Positions 43,360 through 52,854 of a stretch of DNA of 64,000 bases are shown here, piece after piece. This DNA comes from Palsa-601 sp963801185 (GTDB lineage: Bacteria; Actinomycetota; Acidimicrobiia; Acidimicrobiales; Bog-793). The translations under genes and the position numbers were made by a program. The notes beneath the pieces are model-generated. The model was not told the origin of the DNA. It saw nothing but the letters and a program-made list of their open reading frames with translations, and searched no databases. Numbering within the stretch: position 1 is the first letter of the stretch; every line of letters begins with the position of its first letter. The stretch is from assembly GCA_963801185.1 (NCBI GenBank), contig CAWDDW010000003.1, positions 682,001-746,000 of the forward strand, in the 5' to 3' direction.

Positions 43360-44612
43360 CAATTGCTCCTCGGTTGAATTGGTAGTCGCAGTACGAACGT
43401 CGAGCCTTCGCCTTCGCGTGACTCGACCTGGACGCTGCCGTGGTGGTTGGCGGCCACGTGCCGGACGATAGCCAGGCCGAGTCCCGTCCCGCCCGTCGAG
43501 GGGCCGCGCCCAGGGTCGACCCGATAGAAACGCTCGAAGATCCGCTCCAAGTCCCGCGCCGGGATCCCGACCCCCGAATCGGCGACGCGCACGACTGCTT
43601 CCTCGCCTTCGCGGCCCCCGGAGAGGTGGACCTTGTTGTTCTCGTACGAGAACTTCACGGCGTTCTCGAGCAGGTTGTAGATGGCCGAGGTGAGCTGGCG
43701 GCGGTCGCCGAGCACTGCGAGCTGCGGGGAGGGCTCGTCGATGACGAGCTCGACCCCGCTTTGCTCGGCGGCGGCGCGGACGCGTTCGGCCGCCTCGGCC
43801 ATGACGAGATTCAAGAGCACGGGCTCTCGTGGGGGTGACGACTCGTTCTCGATCCGCGAGAGGTCGATGAGATCGTCGATCACCCGCGAGATCCGGAATG
43901 CCTCGATGTGGATCCGCTGCGCGAGGCGCCGGGCGACATCCGGCTCGGTCTCGCCGAGCAGGGTCTCGGCCACCAAACCGAGCGCGCCGATGGGCGTCTT
44001 CAGCTCGTGGGAGACGTTCGCGACGAAGTCGCGCCGGACCTCTTCGAGGCGGCGGTGCTCTGAGACGTCCTCGATCACGGCGATCGTGCCGAGCGCCCGC
44101 GAGCCGTTGTCGATGCTCTCGGTCCGTACCACGAGGGTGCGGCGCGGCGGGCCGTAGAGCTCGACCGTCCTCTCGTCCGAGCCCCCGACCGGGGTCGACT
44201 CGAGGAGTTCCTCGACGGCTTGAGCCACGATCGCGTCCCCGTGCCGACCCCCCATCAGTGCCACGGCCCGGTGGTTGGAAAAGACGGTCTCCGCACGTTC
44301 GTCGACGATGACGACCGCCAGGCGCAGGCTGTCGAGGGCCCGGCGGAGACGGATCGCCTCCGACGTCGATTCGGCGACAGCCTCAGCGGCGAGGTCGGTG
44401 GAGCGTTCGAGATGGGCGAGTGCTTGCTCGAGCTGGCGCGGCTCCCCGGTGGGGGGATCGGCGCCGAGACGCGTCGAGACGACGTTCAGTCGCTGTCGCA
44501 GCGCTCGCTGGCCCCGTCGCGAGCTCCACCAGAAGACGAGAACGATCACAACGAGGACGCCAGCACCGGCAACGACGAGGTCGAGCACTGTGACGTGCAC
44601 GACGTTGCTCAC
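43359..44612 (-). CDS. Sensor histidine kinase, SenX3/PhoR-like
   Basis: About 417 residues from GTG 44612. One N-terminal membrane helix (LVVAGAGVLVVIVLVFWW), a PAS domain (SLRLAVVIVDERAETVFSNH), H-box FVANVSHELKTPIGAL, N-box NLLENAVKFSYEN, G1 VADSGVGIP, F and G2 GTGLGLAIVRHVAANHHGS. The single helix and lack of an extracellular sensor fit SenX3, which in mycobacteria responds to phosphate with PhoU. The frame is open to GTG 44681; the start is therefore uncertain. A PhoU-like gene lies 11 kb away, not adjacent. Confidence 0.9.
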   Translation of the reverse strand: MSNVVHVTVLDLVVAGAGVLVVIVLVFWWSSRRGQRALRQRLNVVSTRLGADPPTGEPRQLEQALAHLERSTDLAAEAVAESTSEAIRLRRALDSLRLAVVIVDERAETVFSNHRAVALMGGRHGDAIVAQAVEELLESTPVGGSDERTVELYGPPRRTLVVRTESIDNGSRALGTIAVIEDVSEHRRLEEVRRDFVANVSHELKTPIGALGLVAETLLGETEPDVARRLAQRIHIEAFRISRVIDDLIDLSRIENESSPPREPVLLNLVMAEAAERVRAAAEQSGVELVIDEPSPQLAVLGDRRQLTSAIYNLLENAVKFSYENNKVHLSGGREGEEAVVRVADSGVGIPARDLERIFERFYRVDPGRGPSTGGTGLGLAIVRHVAANHHGSVQVESREGEGSTFVLRLPIQPRSN

Positions 44613-44674
44613 AGGGCACAGCCTGACATGTACGCCGAGACCGTGCGAATCTGATTGAGAACATATGAAAACAG

Positions 44675-44704
44675 CTGACACAGATGGTAATGACGTGGTA
44701 TGGT
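44675..44704 (+). promoter_or_regulatory. Promoter of the type IV secretion-like operon
   Basis: CTGACA (44675-44680), an 18-bp spacer, TATGGT (44699-44704), 80 bp before the first gene. The 170-bp region also serves the divergent kinase gene. Confidence 0.5.
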
Positions 44705-44784
44705 GAATGCCGTTCCTCTCGGTCGGATCTTCGGCCCACCTGACTGGCTGCCGGCGCAGGCCGGCCTGCTCACGGAGGTAGACC

Positions 44785-45103
44785 GTGCCCGGCCCAAACT
44801 TCTTCTCCGACGCGCCGCGTCATCGGCGGCATCGTCTCTCTTCACCCTTCGGCGAGTGCGCTGCCGGGCCGCGACACCCTCGAGCGCCTCGCGAACGGCC
44901 TCGGCTGGTGGGCGCTCGTCGCTGCTCTCGTCGGCCTCGTGCTCGGAGCGGCCGCCTGGGCGCTCGGGAGCCACACCAACAACTACCAGTACTCCTCGTC
45001 GGGACGGAGGGCAGTGCTCGTGTCGGCGCTGGCGGCCCTCGTCATCGGCGCAGCACCGACGGTGGTCAATTTCCTCTTCGGCGCCGGCCAGGCGATTCGC
45101 TGA
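44785..45103 (+). CDS. VirB2/TrbC-like small membrane protein, frame broken near 44815
   Basis: The restored product is about 106 residues. It starts at GTG 44785 (VPGPNFFSDA) behind GGAGGT five bases upstream. One base is missing between 44811 and 44822, after which the conserved frame reads RRVIGGIVSLHPSASALPGR, a first helix WWALVAALVGLVLGAAAWAL, a polar loop SHTNNYQYSSSGRRA and a second helix VSALAALVIGAAPTVVNFLF. Two helices joined by a short polar loop is the VirB2/TrbC pilin-like layout and resembles DUF6112 conjugal proteins. First gene of the secretion-like operon. Confidence 0.65.
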
Positions 45104-45114
45104 GGGCGTGAGGA

Positions 45115-46269
45115 GTGCAGCGACACCTCCGGATCGGGCCGCGGTTCGGCTTCCCCGGCACAGGTGAGATCGCCCACCTCTTCCGCCAAGCGGTGCGAGG
45201 GGCGGTTCACCTCTTCTTCTTCGAGTCCGTGCGTCTCGTCGCGCGGATGGACACGAACACGATCCGGCGCCTCTGGTCGGTCGTCTCGGCCACGACCGAG
45301 CCAGTGCTCACGGGGCGGGCGTGGCAGGCGGAGTTCACGACGATGACCGTCATCGCGGCGGCAACGGTGCTGCCGTTGCTGTGCGTGGCCGCGATCCAGG
45401 CCGTCGCACGCCAGGACGCCGGAGGCCTGTTCCGCACGGCCTTTGTGCGGGTCCCGCTCGCCCTGTTGTTCACGGCGGTGGCCGTCGAGCTCGTCTCGCT
45501 GGGCCTGCAAGCGACCGATGAGGCCTGTGGGTCGCTGATCGACAGCGCCGGTCACCCGCTTCACGCTCTCTTCGCCCACATGGAGATGGTGCTCGGAGGG
45601 TCGAGCCCCACGCTGCTCGCCGCCAACTTCTTGTTCTTGTTGCTCGCCGGATGCCTTGCGTTCCTTGTGTGGATCGAGCTCGCCGTGAGGTCGGCGGCGA
45701 TCGCCGTCGCGACTCTGTTCCTGCCTCTCGCCCTCGCCGGCTCGGCGCTGCCGGCGACGGCGCACTGGGCACGCCGGCTGGGCGAGACCCTCACAGCGCT
45801 CGTGCTCTCGAAGCTCGCGATCGTCGCCGTGCTCACCCTCGCCGTCGGCACGTTCGGCGAGCCGAGCGACGGGCTGGCGTCGATCGTCGAGGGGATCACC
45901 CTGCTCGGACTGGCAGCAGTCGCACCGTTGGCGCTGGCGAGGATCCTGCCAATGGTGGAAGCAGGAGCGGTCGCGCATCTCGACGGGCTCGGGCGCCACT
46001 CCGTCCGGGCTGTAGTGAGTGCGGCAAGTGCCCCGAACGCGTGGATGACGACCTCTGGTGGTCGAGCGGCTTCGGAGGGCAGAGGCGTCGCAACGGCCGG
46101 ATCAGCTCCGTCCGGCGCAGGCGCTCTTCCTGTCGGACCGAGGCCCGAGACCCCTCCGCCTGCGAACCCGAGCCCCGTGCCTCCCCCGGCTGGACCGCCA
46201 CGGCAGGGACCGCCTCCACCCGCCGCTCCCGCCGGTCGCGGCACCAACGCGCAAGGCGGCTCCCCGTGA
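45115..46269 (+). CDS. VirB6/TrbL-like polytopic membrane protein
   Basis: A 384-residue protein from GTG 45115. After a soluble N-terminus come about six helices (IAAATVLPLLCVAAIQAVAR, VPLALLFTAVAVELVSLGLQ, LLAANFLFLLLAGCLAFLVW, AIAVATLFLPLALAGSALPA, LSKLAIVAVLTLAVGTFG, EGITLLGLAAVAPLALARIL), then a ~110-residue Pro/Gly-rich disordered tail. The layout matches TrbL/VirB6 inner-membrane channel proteins of actinobacterial conjugation modules. Overlaps the next gene by four bases. Confidence 0.75.
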   Translation: MQRHLRIGPRFGFPGTGEIAHLFRQAVRGAVHLFFFESVRLVARMDTNTIRRLWSVVSATTEPVLTGRAWQAEFTTMTVIAAATVLPLLCVAAIQAVARQDAGGLFRTAFVRVPLALLFTAVAVELVSLGLQATDEACGSLIDSAGHPLHALFAHMEMVLGGSSPTLLAANFLFLLLAGCLAFLVWIELAVRSAAIAVATLFLPLALAGSALPATAHWARRLGETLTALVLSKLAIVAVLTLAVGTFGEPSDGLASIVEGITLLGLAAVAPLALARILPMVEAGAVAHLDGLGRHSVRAVVSAASAPNAWMTTSGGRAASEGRGVATAGSAPSGAGALPVGPRPETPPPANPSPVPPPAGPPRQGPPPPAAPAGRGTNAQGGSP

Positions 46270-47675
46270 CGGCGGACGACCCGCCCCGGTACCGTTTCGG
46301 CCCGCGGTCGACCCGCGGGCTGATCGCCGGCTGGCGCGGCGGCCAGATCGCCGTCGTCGGCCTCGGAGTGGTGCTGGCGCTCGGATTCGTCAGATCGATC
46401 GGCGGGGTGGGCGGCGCCTTCCTGGCCTTCGTCACGGCGGGAGCCGGAGTCGGCGCCGCGACGTGGCCGGTCGCGGGCCGCCCGATCGAGTCCTGGACAC
46501 CAACGGTCGCGCGGTACCTCACCGCGTCGATCGCCGACGGGCGCACCGTCCCGTGGAGCGGCGCCCGGAGGTCGCCACGTCGCGGACCTGTCTCGAGGCT
46601 GTGCCTCCGCCCACCGGGACCTGATGACGCCCACGGCTTTGCGGTCGTCGACGACGAGGGAGCGGGGACGTGTTCTGCCGTCCTGCCTGTCGGCGGGTCA
46701 GGGTACGCCCTCCTCGACGAGCTCGGCCGGGCGGCCGCCGTCGCTGCGTGGTCGGGGGTGCTCACCGCAATGGCGACCGAGGGGCGGGCACTCCACCGGC
46801 TCCAGTGGATAGCCCGCACCTACCCGTCTCGTCTCGAAGGCGGCAGCCGGGACGGGACGGGGCCCGACGATTCGCTGCCGGGCGATGCATACCGCCGGCT
46901 CGTTGCCGAGGCGACGCCTCTTCTTTGGAACCGCGAGGTACTCGTTGTCGTCACGACGGGAGGGGCCGGACGGCGAGTGGGCGAGCGGGCGCGCTCGGCG
47001 ACAGGGCGCGCGTGCCAGGAGCACCTCGCCGTCCTGCTCGAGTCGCTACGTGACCGCTTGGCGGCGGCAGGCCTCGTCGCCGGTCGGCCTCTCGACGACC
47101 GCGCCCTTGTCGCCGCCATCCGGAGGGGATACGAGCTCGACACCGGGGACGGTCACGGGGGCTGGCCCTGGCCGGTGGCGACCGAGTCGCGCTGGGCCTC
47201 TCTCCGCACCGACGCCACCTGGCAGGTGACGTACTGGGTGTCGGAGTGGCCCCGTGGCGAGGTCGGTCCGGGGGTGCTCCTCCCGTTGCTGATCGGCGGG
47301 AGCTCGCGCCGCGCCGTCTCGCTCACGATGGCGCCGCTCCCGCCGGTGAGCGCAGTCAGGCGTGCCGAGCGGGAGCGGACCTCGGGTGCGGCGGATGCGG
47401 AGCTGAGGCGCCGGCATGGTTTTGCTCTCACGGCTCGGGCGAGAGCCGAACAGGAGGTCCGGCTGCAACGGGAGGCCGAACTGGCCGAGGGCCATGCGGC
47501 TTACCTGTTCTCGGGCTACGTGAACGTCACGGCGGGCGACGAGGCCTCCCTCGAGCGAGCCTGCGCCGACGTCGAGCAATCCGCCGCCCTCGCTCAGCTC
47601 GAGCTGCGGCGCCTTTACGGGGCGCAGGAGGATGCGTGGTGCTGCACGCTCCCGACCGGGCGAGGGTGCAGATGA
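46266..47675 (+). CDS. SCO6880-like T4SS protein with PrgI-type N-terminus
   Basis: A 469-residue protein from GTG 46266 (GTGA overlap). The N-terminus YRFGPRSTRGLIAGWRGGQI is followed by two close helices (VVGLGVVLALGFVRSIGGVG, FLAFVTAGAGVGAATWPVAG), then a long soluble part (GYALLDELGRAAAVAAWSGV, ATEGRALHRLQWIARTYPSR, SEWPRGEVGPGVLLPLLIGG) rich in charged helices (RARAEQEVRLQREAELAEGH). It corresponds to the N-terminal half of VirB4-type subunits in the SCO6880 family and probably forms the bridge between channel and ATPase. Overlaps the ATPase start by ATGA. Confidence 0.78.
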   Translation: MTADDPPRYRFGPRSTRGLIAGWRGGQIAVVGLGVVLALGFVRSIGGVGGAFLAFVTAGAGVGAATWPVAGRPIESWTPTVARYLTASIADGRTVPWSGARRSPRRGPVSRLCLRPPGPDDAHGFAVVDDEGAGTCSAVLPVGGSGYALLDELGRAAAVAAWSGVLTAMATEGRALHRLQWIARTYPSRLEGGSRDGTGPDDSLPGDAYRRLVAEATPLLWNREVLVVVTTGGAGRRVGERARSATGRACQEHLAVLLESLRDRLAAAGLVAGRPLDDRALVAAIRRGYELDTGDGHGGWPWPVATESRWASLRTDATWQVTYWVSEWPRGEVGPGVLLPLLIGGSSRRAVSLTMAPLPPVSAVRRAERERTSGAADAELRRRHGFALTARARAEQEVRLQREAELAEGHAAYLFSGYVNVTAGDEASLERACADVEQSAALAQLELRRLYGAQEDAWCCTLPTGRGCR

Positions 47676-48994
47676 AGCGAGTCGGCTCCCTGCGGCTCCC
47701 GCCACACGAGGCGACGACCGCCCAGCTCGGCGCCGCCTACCCGTTCGCGGCTTCGCTCCCACTTCCGGTCGGCCGCGTCCTCGTCGGCCGTGACCTGGCC
47801 GGTGGGCCGTTCGCGCACGATCCCTTCGAACTCTACGCGTCGGGCGCCCTCACCAATCCGAACATCACTGTTCTCGGTCAGATCGGGCGCGGGAAGAGCG
47901 CGCTCGTGAAGACCTACCTGCTGCGCCAGGCCGCCTTCGGGCGGCGCATCGCCGTGCTCGACCCGAAGGGAGAGTACGAGTCGCTCGCGCTCGCGCTCGG
48001 CACCGTTCCGATCAAGCTCTCTCCGCGGGGAGGCACCCGTATCAACCCGCTCGAGGCAGCTTGCTCGGGTGCTGACGTATCGGAGGGCGATCGGCTCGCG
48101 CTTGCCAACATCCGGTTGCAGCGCCTCACGCTCCTCGCGGCCCTGGCCGAGGCAACCCTCCACCGCCGGCTCAGCCCGATTGAGCGCCTCGCTGTCGAGC
48201 CGCTCTCGATGCGTGCTCGCGCTTCGGCCCTTCCCCCACCCTCGGTCAAGTCGTGGCGGAAGTGCTGTCGCCAGGCCATGACGCCGCGAGTGCCGCCGGC
48301 GCCACGCCCGGGGCGCTCGCCGCCGACGGCCGGGACGTGGGACTCGAAGCTCCGGCGCCTCGTGCTCGGTGATCTGGCCGGGATGTTCGACGGCACCACG
48401 ACCGGCGTCGGGACGGCATCGGCGGACGCGCTCGTGGTCGATCTCTCGGACGTCTATCACTCAGAGGCCCTTCCGGCCCTCATGGTCTGCGCGGCATCGT
48501 GGCTGCAGTCGATGACATCCGGCGGGGGCGGTGCCGGTCCCGCTCCGGGCACCGTCTTCGTGGTGGACGAGGCGTGGGCCGTGCTCTCGGAGGTGGCAGT
48601 CGGGCGGTACCTGCGGTCGTCGTGGAAGCTCGCGCGCGCCCGCGGTCTCGCCAACATCGCCGTCTGCCACCGGGCGTCTGACCTCGCGTCGGCCGGGGCG
48701 CACGGGAGCGAGGAGGTCCGCCTCGCCGAAGGCCTCCTCGCTGACTCAGAGACGGTGGTGTGCTACGCCCAGCCCGCTTCCGAGCTCGGGACTCTCGCGG
48801 GGCTCCTCGGCTGCTCGGTCGACGAGATCGAGTACCTCCCGCGGCTGGCGCGCGGTGTCGCCCTGTGGCGAGTGGGCGATCGGCGCTTTCTCGTCGAGCA
48901 CCTGCTGAGCTCGGCAGAGAGCGCCGTCGTGGACACCGATGCGCGGCTCCTCGGAGCGTCGACCTCGCGCCCGATGGGAGCCATGGCCCGATGA
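47672..48994 (+). CDS. VirB4-like T4SS ATPase, two compensating frame breaks
   Basis: About 440 residues from ATG 47672. Walker A NITVLGQIGRGKSALVKTYL, GRRIAVLDPKGEYESLALAL, Walker B TVFVVDEAWAVL and the C-terminal GLANIAVCHRASDLASAG place it with VirB4/TraC-type ATPases that power pilus and channel assembly. Between 48199 (base missing, GAGCC for GAGGCC) and 48347-48348 (extra A, CTCGAAGCTC) about 50 residues are read in the wrong frame; repaired, they read LDACSRFGPSPTLGQVVAEV ... RDVGLELRRLVLGD. Stop overlaps the TraG-like start (ATGA). Confidence 0.85.
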   Translation: MKRVGSLRLPPHEATTAQLGAAYPFAASLPLPVGRVLVGRDLAGGPFAHDPFELYASGALTNPNITVLGQIGRGKSALVKTYLLRQAAFGRRIAVLDPKGEYESLALALGTVPIKLSPRGGTRINPLEAACSGADVSEGDRLALANIRLQRLTLLAALAEATLHRRLSPIERLAVEPLSMRARASALPPPSVKSWRKCCRQAMTPRVPPAPRPGRSPPTAGTWDSKLRRLVLGDLAGMFDGTTTGVGTASADALVVDLSDVYHSEALPALMVCAASWLQSMTSGGGGAGPAPGTVFVVDEAWAVLSEVAVGRYLRSSWKLARARGLANIAVCHRASDLASAGAHGSEEVRLAEGLLADSETVVCYAQPASELGTLAGLLGCSVDEIEYLPRLARGVALWRVGDRRFLVEHLLSSAESAVVDTDARLLGASTSRPMGAMAR

Positions 48995-50596
48995 CGAGGA
49001 CGCCACAGAGATCCGGGCCTGCACAGGCTCGCGCGGGTCGCCGCCCCGCCAAGCCGAGGCAGCAGAGCCCTCCCTCCTCCTCCGGGCTCTCCCTCCCCGA
49101 CCTTGCCATCGGCGCCGCCGTCCTCGCTCTGCTCGCCGCCGAGGGGTTCCGGCGGCTCCGCGCCACGGCTCACGTCGGAGAAGCTCAGGGCGGTTGCGAT
49201 CGGCGGCACCCTCGTCGTCGCGGTGTGCGCCTCGCTCGCGGCGGTCTTGCTCAGGCGTCGCGGCGGCGTCCGGCTCGGGAGAGGCGAGCCGCGGACGGGG
49301 CCGGCCGGCGAGGGGTGGGCGACCCGGCGCGAGCTCGCACCGGTGCTCGTCGGCGAGTCGCCCGGCGACCGGGTCGTTCTCGGCCGGATGAGGCGCTCGC
49401 TCGTCGCCGCCGAGCCGCTCCAGTCGGTGCTCGTCGTCGGGCCGAGCCAATCGGGGAAGACCACCAGCCTCGCCATCCCCGCTCTGCTCGACTGGGCCGG
49501 CCCGGTGCTGGCGACGAGCGTGAAGACCGACCTCGTGCGGGACACGATCGACGCACGAGGTCAGAGGGGCGACGTCGCGGTGTTCGACCCGACGGGCGTG
49601 ACGGGGCTCGGGAGCATCGGATGGTCGCCGCTCTCGGAAGCATCGACCTGGGCCGGGGCCCGGCGGGTAGCAGACTCGCTCTGTTCGGTGGGCCGCCGCG
49701 ACGAGGGGATCTCGGACTCGAGCTATTGGTACGCCGCAGCCGAGCGCCTCCTCGCACCATTGCTCCTCGCCGGGTCGCTCGTCAGCGGTTCGATGGCGGA
49801 GGTCGTGAGGTGGTTGGACGACGAGGCCGTCAACGAGCCCCTCCTTGCCCTCGAGCTGGCGAACGAGCACGACGCCGCCCGGGTGGCCCGCTCCTGCATA
49901 GGCTTGGAGGAGCGCCAGCGCTCGTCGGTCTACGCCACCGCCCAGACGGTGGTGGCCGGGTACGCCGATCCCGAGGTGGCGGCGTCCGAGCGGGCGAGCG
50001 CCCGGGTCGGCGCATCCTGGCTCGTCGAGAGGCCGGGCCGGACGCTCTACTGCTGTGCGCCGGCGCGGGACCAGGCCCGGCTGAGCCCGATCTTCGTCGC
50101 GCTCGTGAGCGGAGTGATCGACGCCGCCTTCGAGCGCTCGTCACGCCTCGGGCGGCCGCTCGACAAGCCGCTGCTCGTCGTGCTCGACGAAGCCGCCAAC
50201 ATCGCCCCGCTCGGGCGCCTCGACCAATTGCTCGCGACCGCCGCTGGCCACGGTGTGTCGTTCGTCACGGTGTGGCAGGACCTCGCCCAGGTCGAGGCGC
50301 GCTACGGAGCGAGGTGGGCCACCATCGTCAACAACCACCGCGCAAAGGTCGTCTGCCCAGGGGTCGCGGACCCCCGCACGCTCGAGTTGCTGAGCTCGCT
50401 CATCGGCGAGGTCGAGACCTTGCAACACTCCCGCAGCAGGACCGGGGAGGGTACCTGGAGCGAGACCGAGAGCTCGTGGCGTGTCCCGGTCGCGCCGGCC
50501 GGATGGATCCGGCGCCTCCCGGTGCAGCACTCGCTCCTCATCTACGGAGGCCTGCCTCCCGCGCTCGTGCAGATGCGTCCTTGGTTCGAGAGCTGA
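48991..50596 (+). CDS. TraG/VirD4-like coupling ATPase, frame break near 49163
   Basis: About 534 residues from ATG 48991. Two N-terminal helices (LPDLAIGAAVLALLAAEGF and VAIGGTLVVAVCASLAAVLL) are joined where an extra C at 49163-49164 shifts the frame; repaired, GFRRLRARLTSEKLRAVAIG. The motor domain has Walker A VLVVGPSQSGKTTSLAIPAL, SVKTDLVRDT, Walker B PLLVVLDEAANIAPLGRLDQ and TVWQDLAQVEARYGARWATI, typical of TraG/TraD coupling proteins that hand substrates to the channel. Substrate unknown: no relaxase is seen nearby. Confidence 0.88.
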
Positions 50597-50689
50597 GCGC
50601 GATGGCGAGCGCCGGGACGCCCACTGGTACGATCCAGGCTCCGAGTACGGGTGACGATCGAACGACCCCGGGGGGCGAAAGGGAGCTTG

Positions 50690-51547
50690 ATGCCGAGAAA
50701 GTCGCGGGTGCGCCGCAGCATGATGGCGGGTGCAGCCGGCGCCTCGATCGCGGTCGGCCTCGCCGGTTGTTCGGGCGGAGCATCCGGCGGTCAAGCCTCG
50801 GCGGCGACGAAGGCCCTCAAGAGCTTCACGGCGTCGAAGTCGAATGTCGCCATCTTCCTGAGCGACACGTTGGAAGAGACTGGGCACGACCTCAGCGTGT
50901 ACTCGGGTACCGGCACGCTCGATCGTGCAGACGGAAGCTGGTCGGTCACAGTGCTCCCGTTCAAGGTGACGAACCCCAGCTATGCCGAGAAGGTGCTCGA
51001 CGCCGGCGGCGCTGTCTACATGGACACGGCCTCGCTCCAGTACGTGATGCCCAAGGCCAGTTGGATCACGCTGGCCGGGTCGCTCACCACACTGCAGGAC
51101 ACAGTGCTTCTTCCCCTCGGCGTCACGCCACTGATGGCCGCCGAGATCGCGGCCGCGTCCGGGATCGACTACCACAAGACGAAGGTGACCTCGATTCTCG
51201 GGGCGAGCGATCAAGGCTTCTCCGCCACGATCACTGCAAGTGCCGCGCGGAAGGCCCTTGCCTCAGATGGCACACCGATTGCCTACCAGCGCGTCGCCGA
51301 GGCGCTCTTCGACGGCCACGAACTGACACTGAGCGTCTTTCTCTCGAAGTCCGGACAGCTCGGCGCGTTCGGCTACAACTGCGCGGGCGCGACGTCCAGC
51401 TACCACGTCGGGGCCCTCTACTACACGATCACCCAACCGCCCGGGCCGGCGCCTTCAGCGCCGACGAGCGGCGTCGTCTCTCTCCGGGCGTTCAACGCAG
51501 CACTGCTGGCCTACGACAAGAGCCACGGGAAGGTCGCCGGGAAATAG
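50690..51547 (+). CDS. Lipoprotein of unknown function
   Basis: About 285 residues from ATG 50690 (AAGGGAG five bases upstream). Signal: MPRKSRVRRSMMAGAAGASI, lipobox GLAGC. The mature part is beta-rich, with AATKALKSFTASKSNVAIFL, DRADGSWSVTVLPFKVTNPS and GALYYTITQPPGPAP, resembling LppX/LprG-like proteins in length and make-up, though no family is certain. It lies directly after the secretion-like operon (93 bp) and could be its surface component or cargo; that is inference. Confidence 0.65.
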   Translation: MPRKSRVRRSMMAGAAGASIAVGLAGCSGGASGGQASAATKALKSFTASKSNVAIFLSDTLEETGHDLSVYSGTGTLDRADGSWSVTVLPFKVTNPSYAEKVLDAGGAVYMDTASLQYVMPKASWITLAGSLTTLQDTVLLPLGVTPLMAAEIAAASGIDYHKTKVTSILGASDQGFSATITASAARKALASDGTPIAYQRVAEALFDGHELTLSVFLSKSGQLGAFGYNCAGATSSYHVGALYYTITQPPGPAPSAPTSGVVSLRAFNAALLAYDKSHGKVAGK

Positions 51548-51632
51548 CGGGCCGGCCCCGCTGCTCCGCGCAGGACGAGCATTCCGCGGACAGGCGCCAA
51601 CCCGGCAAAGCCGAAGTGCGTCCCCGGACGCG

Positions 51633-51663
51633 AAAGTGCCCCGGCCGGAGCCGGGGCACTTTT
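51633..51663. terminator. Bidirectional rho-independent terminator
   Basis: AAAGTGCCCCGGC (51633-51645), CGGA loop, GCCGGGGCACTTT (51650-51662): a perfect 13-bp stem flanked by A and T runs, between the convergent lipoprotein and secreted-protein genes. Confidence 0.9.
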
Positions 51664-51687
51664 CGTAATCCGACTACTTGGTGAAGC

Positions 51688-52854
51688 TCAGCCGCCTTCC
51701 GTGCTACCGGCTGGCCCTGGCAGAAGGGCGATGTTGCCCTTCGCAGTGTCAAGCGACGAGGCGCCGATGGCCTCGAAGTAGTAGTGGCCTGGCGTCAACG
51801 CAAGCGGCACCAAAGTGCCACCATCGTTGACCTCGAGCGCTGAAGAGAAGCCACCCGGGTCCGTCGCACCGTAGCCTGCGTTCGCCGAGATGGAGCATCC
51901 CGTCGTCGTGCAGTTGAACGGCGTGTCGAGCGGAAGCGGCGACATGTCCGTCGGCTCACTCGTAGGCGGCAGGTAGTTGTACTCCTCGACCTCGATCGGC
52001 TCGCCAACTGCCGCACCGTAGCTGCAGAGAGTCTCGCCGCTCCATGCCGTGGCACCGGAAGCCGATGCGGCCTGGCAGCTGGCGGGGACGCCCGGCGAAG
52101 TGAAGTCGGGCACGCAGTTATCGGTGAAGACGCTGCCGGTTGTGCAGATGATGCCGCTCGTAGCAAAGCCACCAGTGTTCGGGACCGTGCCGCTCACCGT
52201 GAGTGGCGGGTCGCCGCTGACCCCGTGGCCGGCGTCGGACAGCGTGACGCTGTACTCAGCCGTGGAGGCCGTGCCCGACACAGCTTCGCCGACGTAGGAG
52301 TCAGACGCGGTCAGTGCCGGCGGGGACCAGTAGAGCGCAGCGAATGCGACGTTGCCGTCCGGCGTGAGGCCACTGATCTCGGCCACTCCCACGATGCAGG
52401 CGATGCCTTCCTGGGCGTCGACGGCACTCTGCGGGCAGGTGGACAACGCGTTCGTGCCGAGTTGCCCGGCGTCGATCGTGCCGGTCCACGAGAACGTTCC
52501 GGTCTTGCTGACCACAGAGAGGTTGCCGCCGGCTCCCGTGGCCAGGCTGACTGGCGCGCAGGCGTCGGAAGCAAGGATCTCGTCGCCCAGCTGGGCGGCC
52601 GGGTCGGGCATGACCGCGTCGGAGTTGCAGACCGTGACGACCACGTCGTCGTGGTACGTCCACCCGGTGCCCTTCACCATGACGTGGTCCCCAAGCGTGA
52701 TGCTCTGGTCCGCCGGCTTGGTAACCGTGATTGCCCCGGCAAACGTGTGTGGCTTGAGGCTTGCCCCAGCACCAGCCGTGCCCACGAGGCTCGCCGATAG
52801 GGCGAGTCCGAGCGTGAGGGAGCCGGCCGCAAGGGCCGTAAATACTCGCTTCAT
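51688..52854 (-). CDS. Secreted cysteine-bearing protein with Ig-like N-terminal domain
   Basis: A 388-residue protein. The signal peptide (MKRVFTALAAGSLTLGLALS, ending GTAGAGA) is clear. FAGAITVTKPADQSITLGDH, VMVKGTGWTYHDDVVVTVCN resembles the first strands of neocarzinostatin-like/Ig-like actinobacterial secreted domains. Eight or more cysteines (VCNSD, DACAP, STCPQ, IACIV, GIICTT, DNCVP, PASCQ, ETLCS, FNCTTTGCS) suggest several disulfides. The middle has large polar loops. Not recognised; ATG 52854 has GGAAGG upstream. Confidence 0.7.
   Translation of the reverse strand: MKRVFTALAAGSLTLGLALSASLVGTAGAGASLKPHTFAGAITVTKPADQSITLGDHVMVKGTGWTYHDDVVVTVCNSDAVMPDPAAQLGDEILASDACAPVSLATGAGGNLSVVSKTGTFSWTGTIDAGQLGTNALSTCPQSAVDAQEGIACIVGVAEISGLTPDGNVAFAALYWSPPALTASDSYVGEAVSGTASTAEYSVTLSDAGHGVSGDPPLTVSGTVPNTGGFATSGIICTTGSVFTDNCVPDFTSPGVPASCQAASASGATAWSGETLCSYGAAVGEPIEVEEYNYLPPTSEPTDMSPLPLDTPFNCTTTGCSISANAGYGATDPGGFSSALEVNDGGTLVPLALTPGHYYFEAIGASSLDTAKGNIALLPGPAGSTEGG

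Noticed and set aside
44675..50596. The secretion-like operon as an integrative conjugative element
   Set aside because: No relaxase, integrase, direct-repeat ends or shift in base composition was seen; flanking genes are metabolic.
48760..51684. A 974-codon open frame across VirB4, TraG and the lipoprotein genes
   Set aside because: Except for its first ~60 codons after 48991, which are the true TraG start, it is Arg/Ala-rich and lies over the real frames of three conserved genes.
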